From positions 1 through 22,596 of the forward strand of contig DASUZD010000063.1 in assembly GCA_036377055.1 (NCBI GenBank): a stretch of 22,596 bases of DNA, in the 5' to 3' direction. Source of the DNA: DASUZD01 sp036377055 (GTDB lineage: Bacteria; Actinomycetota; Thermoleophilia; Gaiellales; Gaiellaceae). Made by a program: the position numbers and the translations under genes. The number at the start of each line of letters is the position of its first letter. Positions within the stretch are counted from its first letter, which is position 1. Shown here piece by piece: positions 14,198 to 21,071 of this stretch. Below the pieces are notes generated by a model, which had not been told where the DNA came from, made no database searches, and was given only the letters and a program-made list of their open reading frames with translations.

Positions 14198-14873
14198 TCG
14201 ACCTCCCCACCCACGCGTCGACGTCGTAGCCGCGCTGCTCCCAGTAGCCCGGCTCCACGTGGTCACCGACGACGATCCGCTCGACCCACTTCACGTTCTT
14301 GTAGCCGTACATCTCCGGGATCACGACCCGCGCCGGCGCGCCGTGCTCTCGCCGGAGCGGCTTGCCGTCCATCTCGTAGGCGAGCATCGCGTCCGCGAGC
14401 TCGGCCTGCGCGAGCGTGAGCGTGTCGACGTACGGGCGCTCGGCCGAGACGAACGTGAGGACCTTCCCGTGCGGCCGCGGGCGCGCGCCCGCGAGCAGGT
14501 CGCGGAAGCGAACGCCCGCCCAATGCACGTCTTTCACCGCCCAGCCGGTCACACAGTGGAAGTTCGACACTTGCTCCGCCCGCGGAAGCCGGCGCAGCTC
14601 GTCGTACGTGAGCGTGACCGGCGTCTCGACGAGCCCGTCGATCCGCAGTCGCCACGTCGCGGGGTCGAACCTCGGCATCGTGGCGGCGACGGTGTAGATC
14701 CGCCATCCCGACGAGGGGAGGATCCCAGCCGGGAGTGCGTTCTCCAGCGGGCGCGCCGCGCCGGAGACGGTGCGCCAGACCGGCTTTGCCCAGAGCAGCG
14801 ACGAGAGGCCGCCGGCTGTGACGGCGAGAAAGGTGCGGCGGCCGTACGCACGCTCGCCGCCCGTCTCCGTCAT
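14184..14873 (-). CDS. Tat-exported molybdopterin-dependent oxidoreductase (sulfite oxidase / MsrP-like)
   Basis: A 229-residue enzyme of the oxidoreductase molybdopterin-binding (PF00174) fold. YGRRTFLAVTAGG (10-22) is a twin-arginine export signal. NFHCVTGW (104-111) contains the Mo-ligating Cys107, and downstream GVRFRDLL, YEMDGKPLRREHGAPARVVIPEMYGYKNVKWV is the highly conserved cofactor/active-site block of the sulfite-oxidase superfamily. There is no dimerisation domain, so it is a minimal YedY/MsrP-like form. Substrates in the family include sulfite and methionine sulfoxide; which applies is not visible. The start overlaps the upstream gene (ATGA) and its 3' end overlaps the b561-like gene, so electrons probably pass between this protein and that cytochrome. 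Confidence 0.93.
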   Translation of the reverse strand: MTETGGERAYGRRTFLAVTAGGLSSLLWAKPVWRTVSGAARPLENALPAGILPSSGWRIYTVAATMPRFDPATWRLRIDGLVETPVTLTYDELRRLPRAEQVSNFHCVTGWAVKDVHWAGVRFRDLLAGARPRPHGKVLTFVSAERPYVDTLTLAQAELADAMLAYEMDGKPLRREHGAPARVVIPEMYGYKNVKWVERIVVGDHVEPGYWEQRGYDVDAWVGRSNAGW

Positions 14874-15295
14874 CCGTGCACCTTCACGGCGAACCAACCG
14901 TCGACGTTGTTGCAGAGCACCTGGCCCGCGTTCTCGTGTGCGTACGTGTAGAGCGCGCGGCGGTTGAACGTCAGCTGGCGTGCGCCACCGGCGCGCCGGA
15001 TCGTGCCGAACTCGCCCATGATCCCCTTGACGTGCATCGGCACGAGGACGCCCTTCTTGACGAGGACGGGCGGCCAGGCCTTCGCGCACGCGCCGGTGCA
15101 GCGAATCTTCCCTTTCGGCTCGCGGTTCCAGACGTAGATCGCCTGCCTTCCAGCGGTCGCCAGAACCGTTCCGAGCTGCTTGTTCGAGATCGTCCGGACA
15201 AGCGGCGCGCTCATCGTGTCCGCTGGCGCAGCGGTCGCGACGAGCACGAGCGCGGCGAGGGCGACCGCCACGACGAGACCGAGCGGCTTCGACAT
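14870..15295 (-). CDS. secreted protein with PF03640-type repeat (COG4315-like)
   Basis: A 141-residue exported protein with a signal peptide (MSKPLGLVVAVALAALVLVATA, cleavage around AAPA) and no lipobox Cys. The mature domain contains GRQAIYVWNREPKGKIRCTGACAKAWPPVLV (49-79). Its C-x-x-x-C-x-x-x-W-P-P signature is the hallmark of the secreted-repeat family PF03640, followed by a second half ending in NRRALYTYAHENAGQV and Cys128. The role of the family is not established; here it sits between a cupredoxin and a molybdoenzyme, which suggests a redox or metal-related role. ATG 15295 is preferred over the ATG at 15310 because AAGGAGG lies five bases before it. Confidence 0.88.
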   Translation of the reverse strand: MSKPLGLVVAVALAALVLVATAAPADTMSAPLVRTISNKQLGTVLATAGRQAIYVWNREPKGKIRCTGACAKAWPPVLVKKGVLVPMHVKGIMGEFGTIRRAGGARQLTFNRRALYTYAHENAGQVLCNNVDGWFAVKVHG

Positions 15296-15300
15296 CGCGT

Positions 15301-15307
15301 CCTCCTT
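15301..15307 (-). promoter_or_regulatory. ribosome binding site AAGGAGG deciding the start at 15295
   Basis: A strong Shine-Dalgarno sequence on the minus strand, five bases before ATG 15295. It lies inside the codons of the alternative, longer form beginning at 15310, which is therefore unlikely. Confidence 0.7.
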
Positions 15308-15379
15308 CATCGGGATGGAGATGTCGTAGCTGCTGCGGCGATGCCACGCGAGCCCGCCGAGGCGGTTTTAAGAGAGTTT

Positions 15380-16060
15380 TTATCGCACGTGGAGGCGTCG
15401 CTTGGCCCGGCCGCGGTCGCTGCCGTAGACGTACATCCCGCGGACGAGCTTGACGTTCCAGCGCACGACGCCGACGAACTTCGCGCCGGTGCGGCGGTCG
15501 AGGCCGGGGCCGACCATGTGGAAGTTCTGGCGCTTCGAGCGGTCGGTGACCGTGAGCCGGTAGCGCCCGGCGGTCACGGACGAGCGGTCGAGGGAGACCG
15601 CGCCGCCCGCGGACACGGTTCCGGTAAGCCGGCGCACCGGAGCCGGCGGCGGTGGCGGAGGCGGCGGCGAGGACGAGCGGCTCGTCACGAAGAACGACCC
15701 GTTCATCGTCTGCCAGTGCGGCTCGCACGCGTACGCATAGCGCGTGTTGTCGTGGAACGTCACCGTGAACGTCTGGTCGCCGACGAACTCGACGTCGGTG
15801 CGAAAGTCGACCGTCGGATCGGTGTTCGAGGCGAGATGGAAGTTGTGGATCCGCGACCGGTCGTGGACGACGACGGTGTATGTGCCGGGGGCGAGCACGA
15901 ACACCTTCTGGCCGCTCCCGTCGTTGAGCGTGATCTCGAAGGCGTCGTTCGTTCCGACAATCGCGTCGAGAACCGGGTTGTCGCGGTGCGCGGCGCCTGC
16001 CGGAAGGGGCGCGATCGCGACGGCGAATGCGGCGGCGAGCGAGAGGCGGAGGCGCGGCAT
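15380..16060 (-). CDS. exported tandem cupredoxin-like protein, second domain lacking copper ligands
   Basis: A 226-residue protein with a signal peptide (1 to about 23, ending AGA). Domain one (about 30-127) has the type-1 copper pattern: H75 in RIHNFHLAS, then C112, H115 and M119 in ACEPHWQTM. A polyproline linker (132-141) leads to domain two (about 145-226). This repeats the sequence (KRQNFHMVG, YVYGSDRGRAKR), but the aligned Cys, His and Met are Ser214, Gly217 and Arg221, so it should not hold a type-1 copper. Cupredoxins shuttle single electrons outside the membrane. It is the first gene of the redox operon; 84 bases separate it from the next gene. It is divergent from the DUF5937 regulator. 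Confidence 0.85.
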   Translation of the reverse strand: MPRLRLSLAAAFAVAIAPLPAGAAHRDNPVLDAIVGTNDAFEITLNDGSGQKVFVLAPGTYTVVVHDRSRIHNFHLASNTDPTVDFRTDVEFVGDQTFTVTFHDNTRYAYACEPHWQTMNGSFFVTSRSSSPPPPPPPPAPVRRLTGTVSAGGAVSLDRSSVTAGRYRLTVTDRSKRQNFHMVGPGLDRRTGAKFVGVVRWNVKLVRGMYVYGSDRGRAKRRLHVR

Positions 16061-16117
16061 TTGCGGTCAGGGTTGCGGCGCGCGACACTCGGATCAACTT
16101 CTTAACCAGAACGACGA

Positions 16118-17197
16118 TTGATTCGCTTCCGGCTTCCCGCCGAGGGCGAGGAATGCCTCGCCTTCACCTACTCGCCGCTGCTCGAGGCGGTGCTCAGCCT
16201 CCACGTCCTCGTCGAGCCCAAGCACCATCCGCTCCAGCACGAATGGGTTCGACGGATGCGAGCGTTGCCGGCCGGCCTACGCCGCGAGATCAGGCGCTTC
16301 GGCTTCGCCTACGACCTGTTCGTGCCCGAGTTCCTGATGCCCGCGCCCGCGGCCGGGTACCCGGAGTTCGCGGACGAGCTGGACGCGCTGGGCGCGGTCG
16401 ACGAGACGACCGCTGCGCTCGGGTTCATGCGCCTCTTCTGGGACCACCGCGGCGAGCGCGACGAGGAGCTTCTGCGCGACGCACAGGTCCAGGCGCACGT
16501 CGCCGAGCAGGCGAAGAAGCGCGGCGATCCGTCGCTGGCGCGGATGCTGTTCGACGACCCGAAGCGCCTGCTCGACTCATTCAGGTCGCTGATCGCCGCG
16601 TACTGGGAAGCTGCGTTCGAGCGCGAGTGGGACCGCCTCGAGCCGCAGCTCGCGCGGACCGTCTCGGACGCCGGCGCCCGGATTGCCGACTCCGGGCTCT
16701 ACGCGTACCTGAAAGGGCTGAGCCCGGCGCTGCTGATCGACGCCGACGCGCGCGAGCTTCGCCGCAAGCTGCCGCACGAGCACACGGTGGATGTCGCGCC
16801 CGGAAACGAGCTCGTGCTCGTGCCGAGCTTCTACGTCTGGCCGCACGTTCGCGTGAACTGCGACCCGCCGTGGCCGCCGGCGATCGTCTACCCCGCCCCG
16901 TTCGCGGTCGCCGAGGGCCGCTCGGAGCTACCGGCCGACGAGCTCCTCCACGTCCTGCGCGCCCTCGGCGACGGGACGAGGCTGCGCGCTCTCAAGCTGA
17001 TCGCCGCCCGGCCGCGCACGACGCAGGAGCTCGCGCCGCTCGTCGGCATCAGCGAAGCCGGCCTGTCGAAGCACCTCCGGCTGCTCGCCCGAGCCGGGGT
17101 CGTCGAGTCGCGGCGCGACGGCTACTACGTCGTCTACAGCCTCGCGACGGACCGGATCGCGCCGCTCTCGGACGCGCTCCTGCGGTTCCTCGGCTGA
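16118..17197 (+). CDS. ArsR-family transcriptional regulator with N-terminal DUF5937-type domain
   Basis: A 359-residue protein starting with TTG. The opening MIRFRLPAEG...FTYSPLLEAVLSLHVL fits the start of DUF5937-type regulators, which supports this unusual start; no ATG or GTG is near. The long N-terminal domain (about 1-260) is of unknown ligand specificity. The C-terminal winged helix (about 268-355) contains LRALGDGTRLRALKLI, TTQELAPLVGISEAGLSKHLRLLARAGVVESRRDGYYVVYSL, which is the ArsR recognition helix and wing. No metal-binding Cys cluster is obvious. It lies 57 bp divergent from the cupredoxin-headed redox operon and may regulate it, which is inference from position. Its stop is three bases from the opposing beta-helix gene's stop. 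Confidence 0.88.
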   Translation: MIRFRLPAEGEECLAFTYSPLLEAVLSLHVLVEPKHHPLQHEWVRRMRALPAGLRREIRRFGFAYDLFVPEFLMPAPAAGYPEFADELDALGAVDETTAALGFMRLFWDHRGERDEELLRDAQVQAHVAEQAKKRGDPSLARMLFDDPKRLLDSFRSLIAAYWEAAFEREWDRLEPQLARTVSDAGARIADSGLYAYLKGLSPALLIDADARELRRKLPHEHTVDVAPGNELVLVPSFYVWPHVRVNCDPPWPPAIVYPAPFAVAEGRSELPADELLHVLRALGDGTRLRALKLIAARPRTTQELAPLVGISEAGLSKHLRLLARAGVVESRRDGYYVVYSLATDRIAPLSDALLRFLG

Positions 17198-17200
17198 GCT

Positions 17201-18379
17201 CTACGCCGGCGCGTTCGGCTGCGGCGGCGGCGCCGGAACGGCCGTGTACGGGATGGGCCGCAGCGCTTGGATACCGCGCGAAAAGATCGTCCTGAAGGGC
17301 GCCTCCAGCGCGCGCGAGACGCTGAGGTCGCCGCCGGCCCTCGCGCAGGACCGCCGCTGGAGCTTCGCCGGAAGCGTCTTCGTGACACGGTTCGCGCGGA
17401 AGCAGTTACCTGACCGGGCCGTGGCCGAAAGAGCGAGGTCGGCGATGCCGCTCCCGCGCACGGCGTTGCCGCGAACGCCGTTTCCTTGCGGCCTCCAGGG
17501 CGGGCCGGTGCTCGGGGGCGGTGGGATCGAGCGCTGCGTCCGGAAGACGGCGATCCCGTAGCGGCTGCTCCCGGTGACTGTGTTGCCGATGACGCCGTTC
17601 CGGTTGCCGCCCGCGATGCCGATGCCGATCCCGTAGAAGCCGACGAGCGGCGTGTTCACCGGCACCCTCGCGCGGCCGGTGCGCGTGACGACGTTGCCGA
17701 ACATCAGGGCGCTCTCCTGCGGCGGGTCCTGCTCGTTCGCATACGTGTTCGGGAGGATCCCCGCGCCGTTCCGGTCCCAGACGGAGTCGCGGATGACGAG
17801 CGCGCCGCTCGCGTTCGTCCCCGAGTACCCGACGGCCGAGAGCCTGGCGACGACGCGCCGGATCGTCGCGCGGCAGGGCTTGCACTCGCCGATGTAGTAC
17901 GCCGCGTCGGCCGCGCCCGAGACGTAGTCCTGCTCGATCAGCCCGTCGGTCGAGTCCTCGGCGTAGATGCCGTAGCCGAGAACGTTCCACACAGTCAGGT
18001 ACGAGCCCGTGAACCCGCTGACGCCGTCCCAGTAGACCCCGTTCTTGCGGAAGTTGTGGGCGGAGAGGTTCTGAATCGTGACGCCGTCGGCGTGCACGAC
18101 GATCCCGTTGTCGCGGGCATCCGCACCGTCGAGGACGACCGCGTTCCGGTCTACTCCGCGAATGGTGATGCCCGTCTTCGCGGGCGGCACGATCACGCCG
18201 CCGGGATACGTTCCGCGGTCGACGAGGATCGAATCGTGAGAAGCGGCCGCGTCGACCGCCGCCTGGATCGTCGGCATGTCCTGCGGAACGCGGATGGTGA
18301 CCCCCTGGCGGCGCGACCCGCTCGCCGGCGCGGCCGCGATCGCCAGCAGGACGATCGTCAGATACCAGCGTGTCCGCAT
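17201..18379 (-). CDS. secreted right-handed parallel beta-helix protein
   Basis: A 392-residue protein with a signal peptide (MRTRWYLTIVLLAIAAAPASG). IRVPQDMPTIQAAVDAAASHDSILVDRGTYPGGVIV (29-64) is the classic entry of pectate-lyase-fold/NosD-like beta-helix proteins, followed by coils with repeating G-I/V-x-V/I, N-x-V and Y-G-I patterns (for example NGVYWDG, YGIYAEDSTDG, NGVIGNTVTGSSRYGIAV). Two close Cys (ECKPC) and two near the C-terminus may stabilise the helix. It ends in a Pro-rich tail. Such proteins bind or cleave polysaccharides, or act as scaffolds; no catalytic lyase residues can be assigned. Its ATG is two bases from a perfect inverted repeat shared with the divergent vapB promoter, so the two may be co-regulated. 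Confidence 0.85.
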   Translation of the reverse strand: MRTRWYLTIVLLAIAAAPASGSRRQGVTIRVPQDMPTIQAAVDAAASHDSILVDRGTYPGGVIVPPAKTGITIRGVDRNAVVLDGADARDNGIVVHADGVTIQNLSAHNFRKNGVYWDGVSGFTGSYLTVWNVLGYGIYAEDSTDGLIEQDYVSGAADAAYYIGECKPCRATIRRVVARLSAVGYSGTNASGALVIRDSVWDRNGAGILPNTYANEQDPPQESALMFGNVVTRTGRARVPVNTPLVGFYGIGIGIAGGNRNGVIGNTVTGSSRYGIAVFRTQRSIPPPPSTGPPWRPQGNGVRGNAVRGSGIADLALSATARSGNCFRANRVTKTLPAKLQRRSCARAGGDLSVSRALEAPFRTIFSRGIQALRPIPYTAVPAPPPQPNAPA

Positions 18380-18381
18380 CG

Positions 18382-18411
18382 GCCTTTACTCGTCCGCGCT
18401 ACAGTAAAGGC
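18382..18411. promoter_or_regulatory. inverted repeat operator between the beta-helix gene and vapB
   Basis: GCCTTTAC (18382-18389) and GTAAAGGC (18404-18411) are perfect 8-bp arms separated by 14 bases, with centres 22 bp apart (two turns). The right arm ends on the base before the vapB ATG and the left arm begins two bases from the beta-helix ATG. This is the layout expected for autoregulation by an AbrB-type antitoxin. Confidence 0.6.
18400..18405 (+). promoter_or_regulatory. leaderless -10 element of vapBC (TACAGT)
   Basis: TACAGT fits TAnnnT and is followed by six bases before ATG 18412, so transcription should begin at or next to the start codon. The complementary strand of the overlapping heptamer (18401-18406) reads TACTGT, a possible -10 for the divergent beta-helix gene. 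Confidence 0.5.
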
Positions 18412-18630
18412 ATGAGTGTCATCTCGCGCAAGAACCAGGTGACGTTACCGGTCGACGCTCTCCGTGGTGCCGGCCTTCGCCCCGGCGACAGCGTCCGCGT
18501 GCAGGCGACCGGCCCTGGAAGGCTTGAACTGGTCCGTACGGACGAGCTCCTCGCCGATTTCGCGGGCGTCTTCGACGAGAGCACGTATCCCGAGGGCTAT
18601 CTCGAGGAGCTGCGGCGCGAGTGGCCGTAG
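18412..18630 (+). CDS. vapB: VapB-type antitoxin, AbrB/MazE (SpoVT-AbrB) fold
   Basis: A 72-residue protein. MSVISRKNQVTLPVDALRGAGLRPGDSVRVQATGPGRLELVR is the full SpoVT-AbrB swapped-hairpin DNA-binding domain, comparable to MazE/VapB. The C-terminal ADFAGVFDESTYPEGYLEELRREWP is the acidic, flexible segment that normally threads into the toxin's active site. The frame is open upstream to 18370, but ATG 18412 is chosen because the family starts here and the -10 element lies just upstream. It overlaps the vapC start by ten bases. It should neutralise the PIN toxin and repress its own promoter through the inverted repeat at 18382-18411. Confidence 0.88.
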   Translation: MSVISRKNQVTLPVDALRGAGLRPGDSVRVQATGPGRLELVRTDELLADFAGVFDESTYPEGYLEELRREWP

Positions 18631-19037
18631 CCGTCTTCGACGCAGACGTCCTGATCGCCTATCTGAACCGTCGCGACGTGCACCACGAGGACTCGCTCGA
18701 GCTGATGCGTCGCGCGCTGGAGCCGGGCACGCGGCGGCTCGTCTCCGCCGTCAACTACACGGAGGTGCTGATCGGGCCGCTGAAGGCAGGCGGACCCGCG
18801 CAAGCCGAGATCGTCGACGCCATGTTCAGTCGGTTCAGTATCGAGACGATCGTGGTCGACATGGCGCTCGCGAAACGAGCGGCAGCCGTTCGTGTCCGGA
18901 CGAGCCTGAAACTGCCGGACGCGTACGCCGTCGCCACTGCGATTCACGCCGAGAAGCGCGGCTGGGACGACGTTCGGCTCGAGAGCTTCGACGAGAAGGT
19001 CGTGAAGGCGTACTCCGACCTGCACCCGTTGACGTAG
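18621..19037 (+). CDS. vapC: VapC-type PIN-domain ribonuclease toxin
   Basis: A 138-residue PIN-domain protein starting at GTG 18621 within the end of vapB. The acidic metal-binding set is complete: D7 in VFDADVLIAYL, E48 in NYTEVLIGP, D100 in LKLPDAYAVATA and D124 in ESFDEKV. PIN toxins of this type are Mg2+-dependent endoribonucleases that cut tRNA or rRNA when freed from the antitoxin; the target here is unknown. There is no sign of truncation or active-site loss, so the module looks functional. A hairpin 12 bases after the stop probably ends the operon. Confidence 0.9.
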   Translation: MAVAVFDADVLIAYLNRRDVHHEDSLELMRRALEPGTRRLVSAVNYTEVLIGPLKAGGPAQAEIVDAMFSRFSIETIVVDMALAKRAAAVRVRTSLKLPDAYAVATAIHAEKRGWDDVRLESFDEKVVKAYSDLHPLT

Positions 19038-19048
19038 CTTCCGTGTCT

Positions 19049-19084
19049 AGCGAGCGAGCTGAGGCTCGCGCCTCCGCGCTCGCT
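19049..19084 (+). terminator. long hairpin after vapC, candidate terminator
   Basis: AGCGAGCG (19049-19056) pairs with CGCTCGCT (19077-19084), and inside it GAGGC (19061-19065) pairs with GCCTC (19070-19074) around a TCGC loop, 12 bases after the vapC stop. No T tract follows. Confidence 0.55.
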
Positions 19085-19158
19085 CGTACCGCAGCTCGTC
19101 GTGGTCGGCGGAGCGCGTCTCGTCGCGGGACTCGCGAACGCCGATCGGGCGCAGCACG

Positions 19159-19281
19159 ACCCAGGGTCTGGAGGATCCAGACCCCGCCCAAGAGCTGAAG
19201 GTCGATCGCGTAGTTGGTCGGCAGGAAGATCACGAACATGAGCGCGCCGACCTTCACCACGAGCGAGGCGATGCGAGGCGA
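19159..19281 (-). pseudogene. relic of a sodium:solute symporter (SSS family) gene
   Basis: On the minus strand, from 19281, the translation SPRIASLVVKVGALMFVIFL followed by PTNYAIDLQLLGGVWILQTL reads as a conserved internal membrane segment of SSS-family transporters: Lys-Val-Gly-Ala-Leu, then Ala-Ile-x-Leu-Gln-Leu-Leu-Gly-Gly-x-Trp-Ile-Leu-Gln-Thr. Full-length members are around 500 residues, but only about 40 are recognisable here. After ILQTLG the frame turns into Arg-rich non-transporter sequence, and no start or upstream helices are present. I interpret it as a decayed gene fragment between vapC and the response regulator. The family match is from memory of its consensus and is not confirmed by a search. 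Confidence 0.6.
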
Positions 19282-19313
19282 CCCGAGGTCTGCTCGCTTA
19301 CAAGTGGCTACAC

Positions 19314-19973
19314 CTACCTTGTGCTCGGCTGCACGAGCCCCGCGTCGTACGCGAGCACCACCGCCTGCACGCGGTCGCGGAGGCCGAGCTTCCGGAGGAC
19401 GCTCGAGACGTGCGTCTTGACCGTCGCCTCGCTGACGACAAGCTGCTCCGCGATCTCGGCGTTCGAGCGGCCGCCTGCGACGAGGCGCAGGATCTCGACC
19501 TCGCGGGTCGTCAGGCGCTCGAGCGAGGGCGGCGCCTTCTCCGGGGGGAAGCTCTGCGCGAAGCGGTCGAGCAGCCGGCGCGTGACCGTCGGCGCGAGCA
19601 GCGCTTCGCCGGCTGCGATCACCCGGACGGCATCGACGAGCTGAGCCGGCTGCACGTCCTTCAGGAGGAAACCGCTCGCGCCGGCGCGGATCGCCTCGTG
19701 CACGTACTCGTCGAGGTCGAAGGTCGTGAGAATCACAACGCGCGCGCGTGAACGCGCCGCGGTGACGCGCCGCGTCGCCTCGACCCCGTCCATCTCCGGC
19801 ATCCGCACGTCCATCAGGATCACGTCCGGGTCGACGCGCAGTGCCAGCGCGACCGCCTGGACGCCGTTCTCGGCCTCGCCCACGACCTCGATGTCGTCGC
19901 GCGCCTCGAGGATGAGGCGGAAGCCGCTGCGGACGAGCGCCTGGTCGTCGGCGAGCAGGACGCGGATGCTCAC
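19314..19973 (-). CDS. NarL/LuxR-family two-component response regulator
   Basis: A 219-residue regulator starting at GTG 19973, overlapping the kinase stop by four bases (GTGA). The receiver domain has the acidic pair D9/D10, phospho-acceptor D55 in VILMDVRMPEMDG, the Thr of ILTTFD (83-84) and K105 in FLLKD. The output domain (about 150-212) is a LuxR-type helix-turn-helix: LTTREVEILRLVAGGRSNAEIAEQLVVSEATVKTHVSSVLRKLGLRDRVQAVV. It should be phosphorylated by the adjacent kinase and bind promoters as a dimer, probably controlling the ABC transporter genes of the same operon. No operator can be pointed to because the operon's promoter is outside the window. Confidence 0.95.
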   Translation of the reverse strand: MSIRVLLADDQALVRSGFRLILEARDDIEVVGEAENGVQAVALALRVDPDVILMDVRMPEMDGVEATRRVTAARSRARVVILTTFDLDEYVHEAIRAGASGFLLKDVQPAQLVDAVRVIAAGEALLAPTVTRRLLDRFAQSFPPEKAPPSLERLTTREVEILRLVAGGRSNAEIAEQLVVSEATVKTHVSSVLRKLGLRDRVQAVVLAYDAGLVQPSTR

Positions 19974-21052
19974 AGCGGCAGGCTTGCTTTCACGCGAAAG
20001 CCGCCGTCCGGCTTCGGGCCGGCCTCGACCTCGCCGCCGAGCAGGCTCGCGCGCTCGCGCATGCCGATCAACCCTTGCCCGCGGCCGTTGCCGCTCGGGC
20101 CTGCGCCGTCGTCGATGACCTCGAGCTCGACGCGGTCGTCGGTCCGCCGCACGCGCACGTCGGCGCGCGACGCGTCGGCGTGCTTGATCGCGTTCGTCAG
20201 CGCCTCCTGCACGATCCGGTACGCCGAGAGGTCGAGCCCGGCCGGCAGATCGTCGAGGTCTCCTTCGACGCGCAGCGTGACCGGCAGGCCCGTCGCTCGC
20301 ACCCCCTCGACGAGCGCGTCGAGGCCGGCGAGGCCCGGCTGGGGCGCGAAGTCGGCCACGGTGGGGCGCACGACGCCGAGCAGCCGCCGCAGCTCCGTCA
20401 GAGCCGAGCGGCCCGTGCCCTCGATCGCGCGCAGCGCCTCGCGCGCCCGGTCCGGCTGCGTCTCGAACACGTCGTCCGCGGCCGCGGCCTGAACGACCAT
20501 GACGCTGACGTTGTGGGCGATCACGTCGTGCAGCTCGCGCGCGATCCGCGCCTGCTCCTCGGTCGCGGCGCGACGGACGCTCTCCTCCTGCTCGCGCTCC
20601 AACCGGTCGGCGCGCGCCTCGAGCTCGCGCAGGTACGCGCGGTGCGTGCGCAGGTTGTCGCCGAGGAGCCAGGCTGCGATCGGGAGGATCGGCGGCCCCC
20701 ATTCGATGAAGCCCGGCAGCGGGATGAAGAGGAGCAGGATCGCGAGGCCGCCGGAACGGATCGCGTCGCCTCGCGGGCAATGGGCGGCGACGGTGTAGAC
20801 CGCGATCGTCGCCGGCAGGTTCATCGTTCGATGGAGCACCGCCTCCTCGGCCAGCGTCGCCGCGATCACGACGCCGAGCACGAGCTGAGGGCGGTAGCGG
20901 CGAAGGAGCAGCGGCAGCGAGGCGAGGGTCGCGAAGGCGATTCGCGACCCACCCCACATGTGCGGCGCGATCTCGAGCGCCCCGAACGGGATCGCGATCG
21001 CGACGAGAAGGACGTCGACGAGCCGCGGGTGCCTGAGCAGCCAAGTCAACAC
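19970..21052 (-). CDS. two-component sensor histidine kinase (HisKA_3 type)
   Basis: A 360-residue kinase starting at GTG 21052. The N-terminal half carries four to five hydrophobic segments (about 11-30, 37-50, 56-72, 78-90, 101-130) with very short loops, suggesting sensing within or at the membrane. A coiled helix (135-165) leads to the HisKA_3 phospho-acceptor box ARIARELHDVIAHNVSVMVVQA, with H175. The ATPase domain shows YRIVQEALTNAIKHA (N box), VIDDGAG and GQGLIGMRERASLLGG (G boxes), all intact. It is a typical partner of NarL-type regulators. It follows the permease gene by 19 bases; a GAGGAG site lies about 15 bases ahead, longer than ideal, and an in-frame TAG excludes an earlier start. 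Confidence 0.94.
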   Translation of the reverse strand: MLTWLLRHPRLVDVLLVAIAIPFGALEIAPHMWGGSRIAFATLASLPLLLRRYRPQLVLGVVIAATLAEEAVLHRTMNLPATIAVYTVAAHCPRGDAIRSGGLAILLLFIPLPGFIEWGPPILPIAAWLLGDNLRTHRAYLRELEARADRLEREQEESVRRAATEEQARIARELHDVIAHNVSVMVVQAAAADDVFETQPDRAREALRAIEGTGRSALTELRRLLGVVRPTVADFAPQPGLAGLDALVEGVRATGLPVTLRVEGDLDDLPAGLDLSAYRIVQEALTNAIKHADASRADVRVRRTDDRVELEVIDDGAGPSGNGRGQGLIGMRERASLLGGEVEAGPKPDGGFRVKASLPL

Positions 21053-21071
21053 GACGACCGAACGCTACTCC

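Noticed and set aside
15349..15378. CCGC/GCGG mini-hairpin followed by T runs between the cupredoxin and PF03640 genes
   Set aside because: The stem is only four to five bases, and the T runs are on the plus strand, where no transcript is expected to end. On the operon's own strand they read as A runs.
19314..21044. A 576-codon frame suggesting a kinase-regulator fusion
   Set aside because: The upstream 350 codons are Arg/Pro-rich shadow of the histidine kinase, which is encoded in another frame. The regulator starts at GTG 19973.
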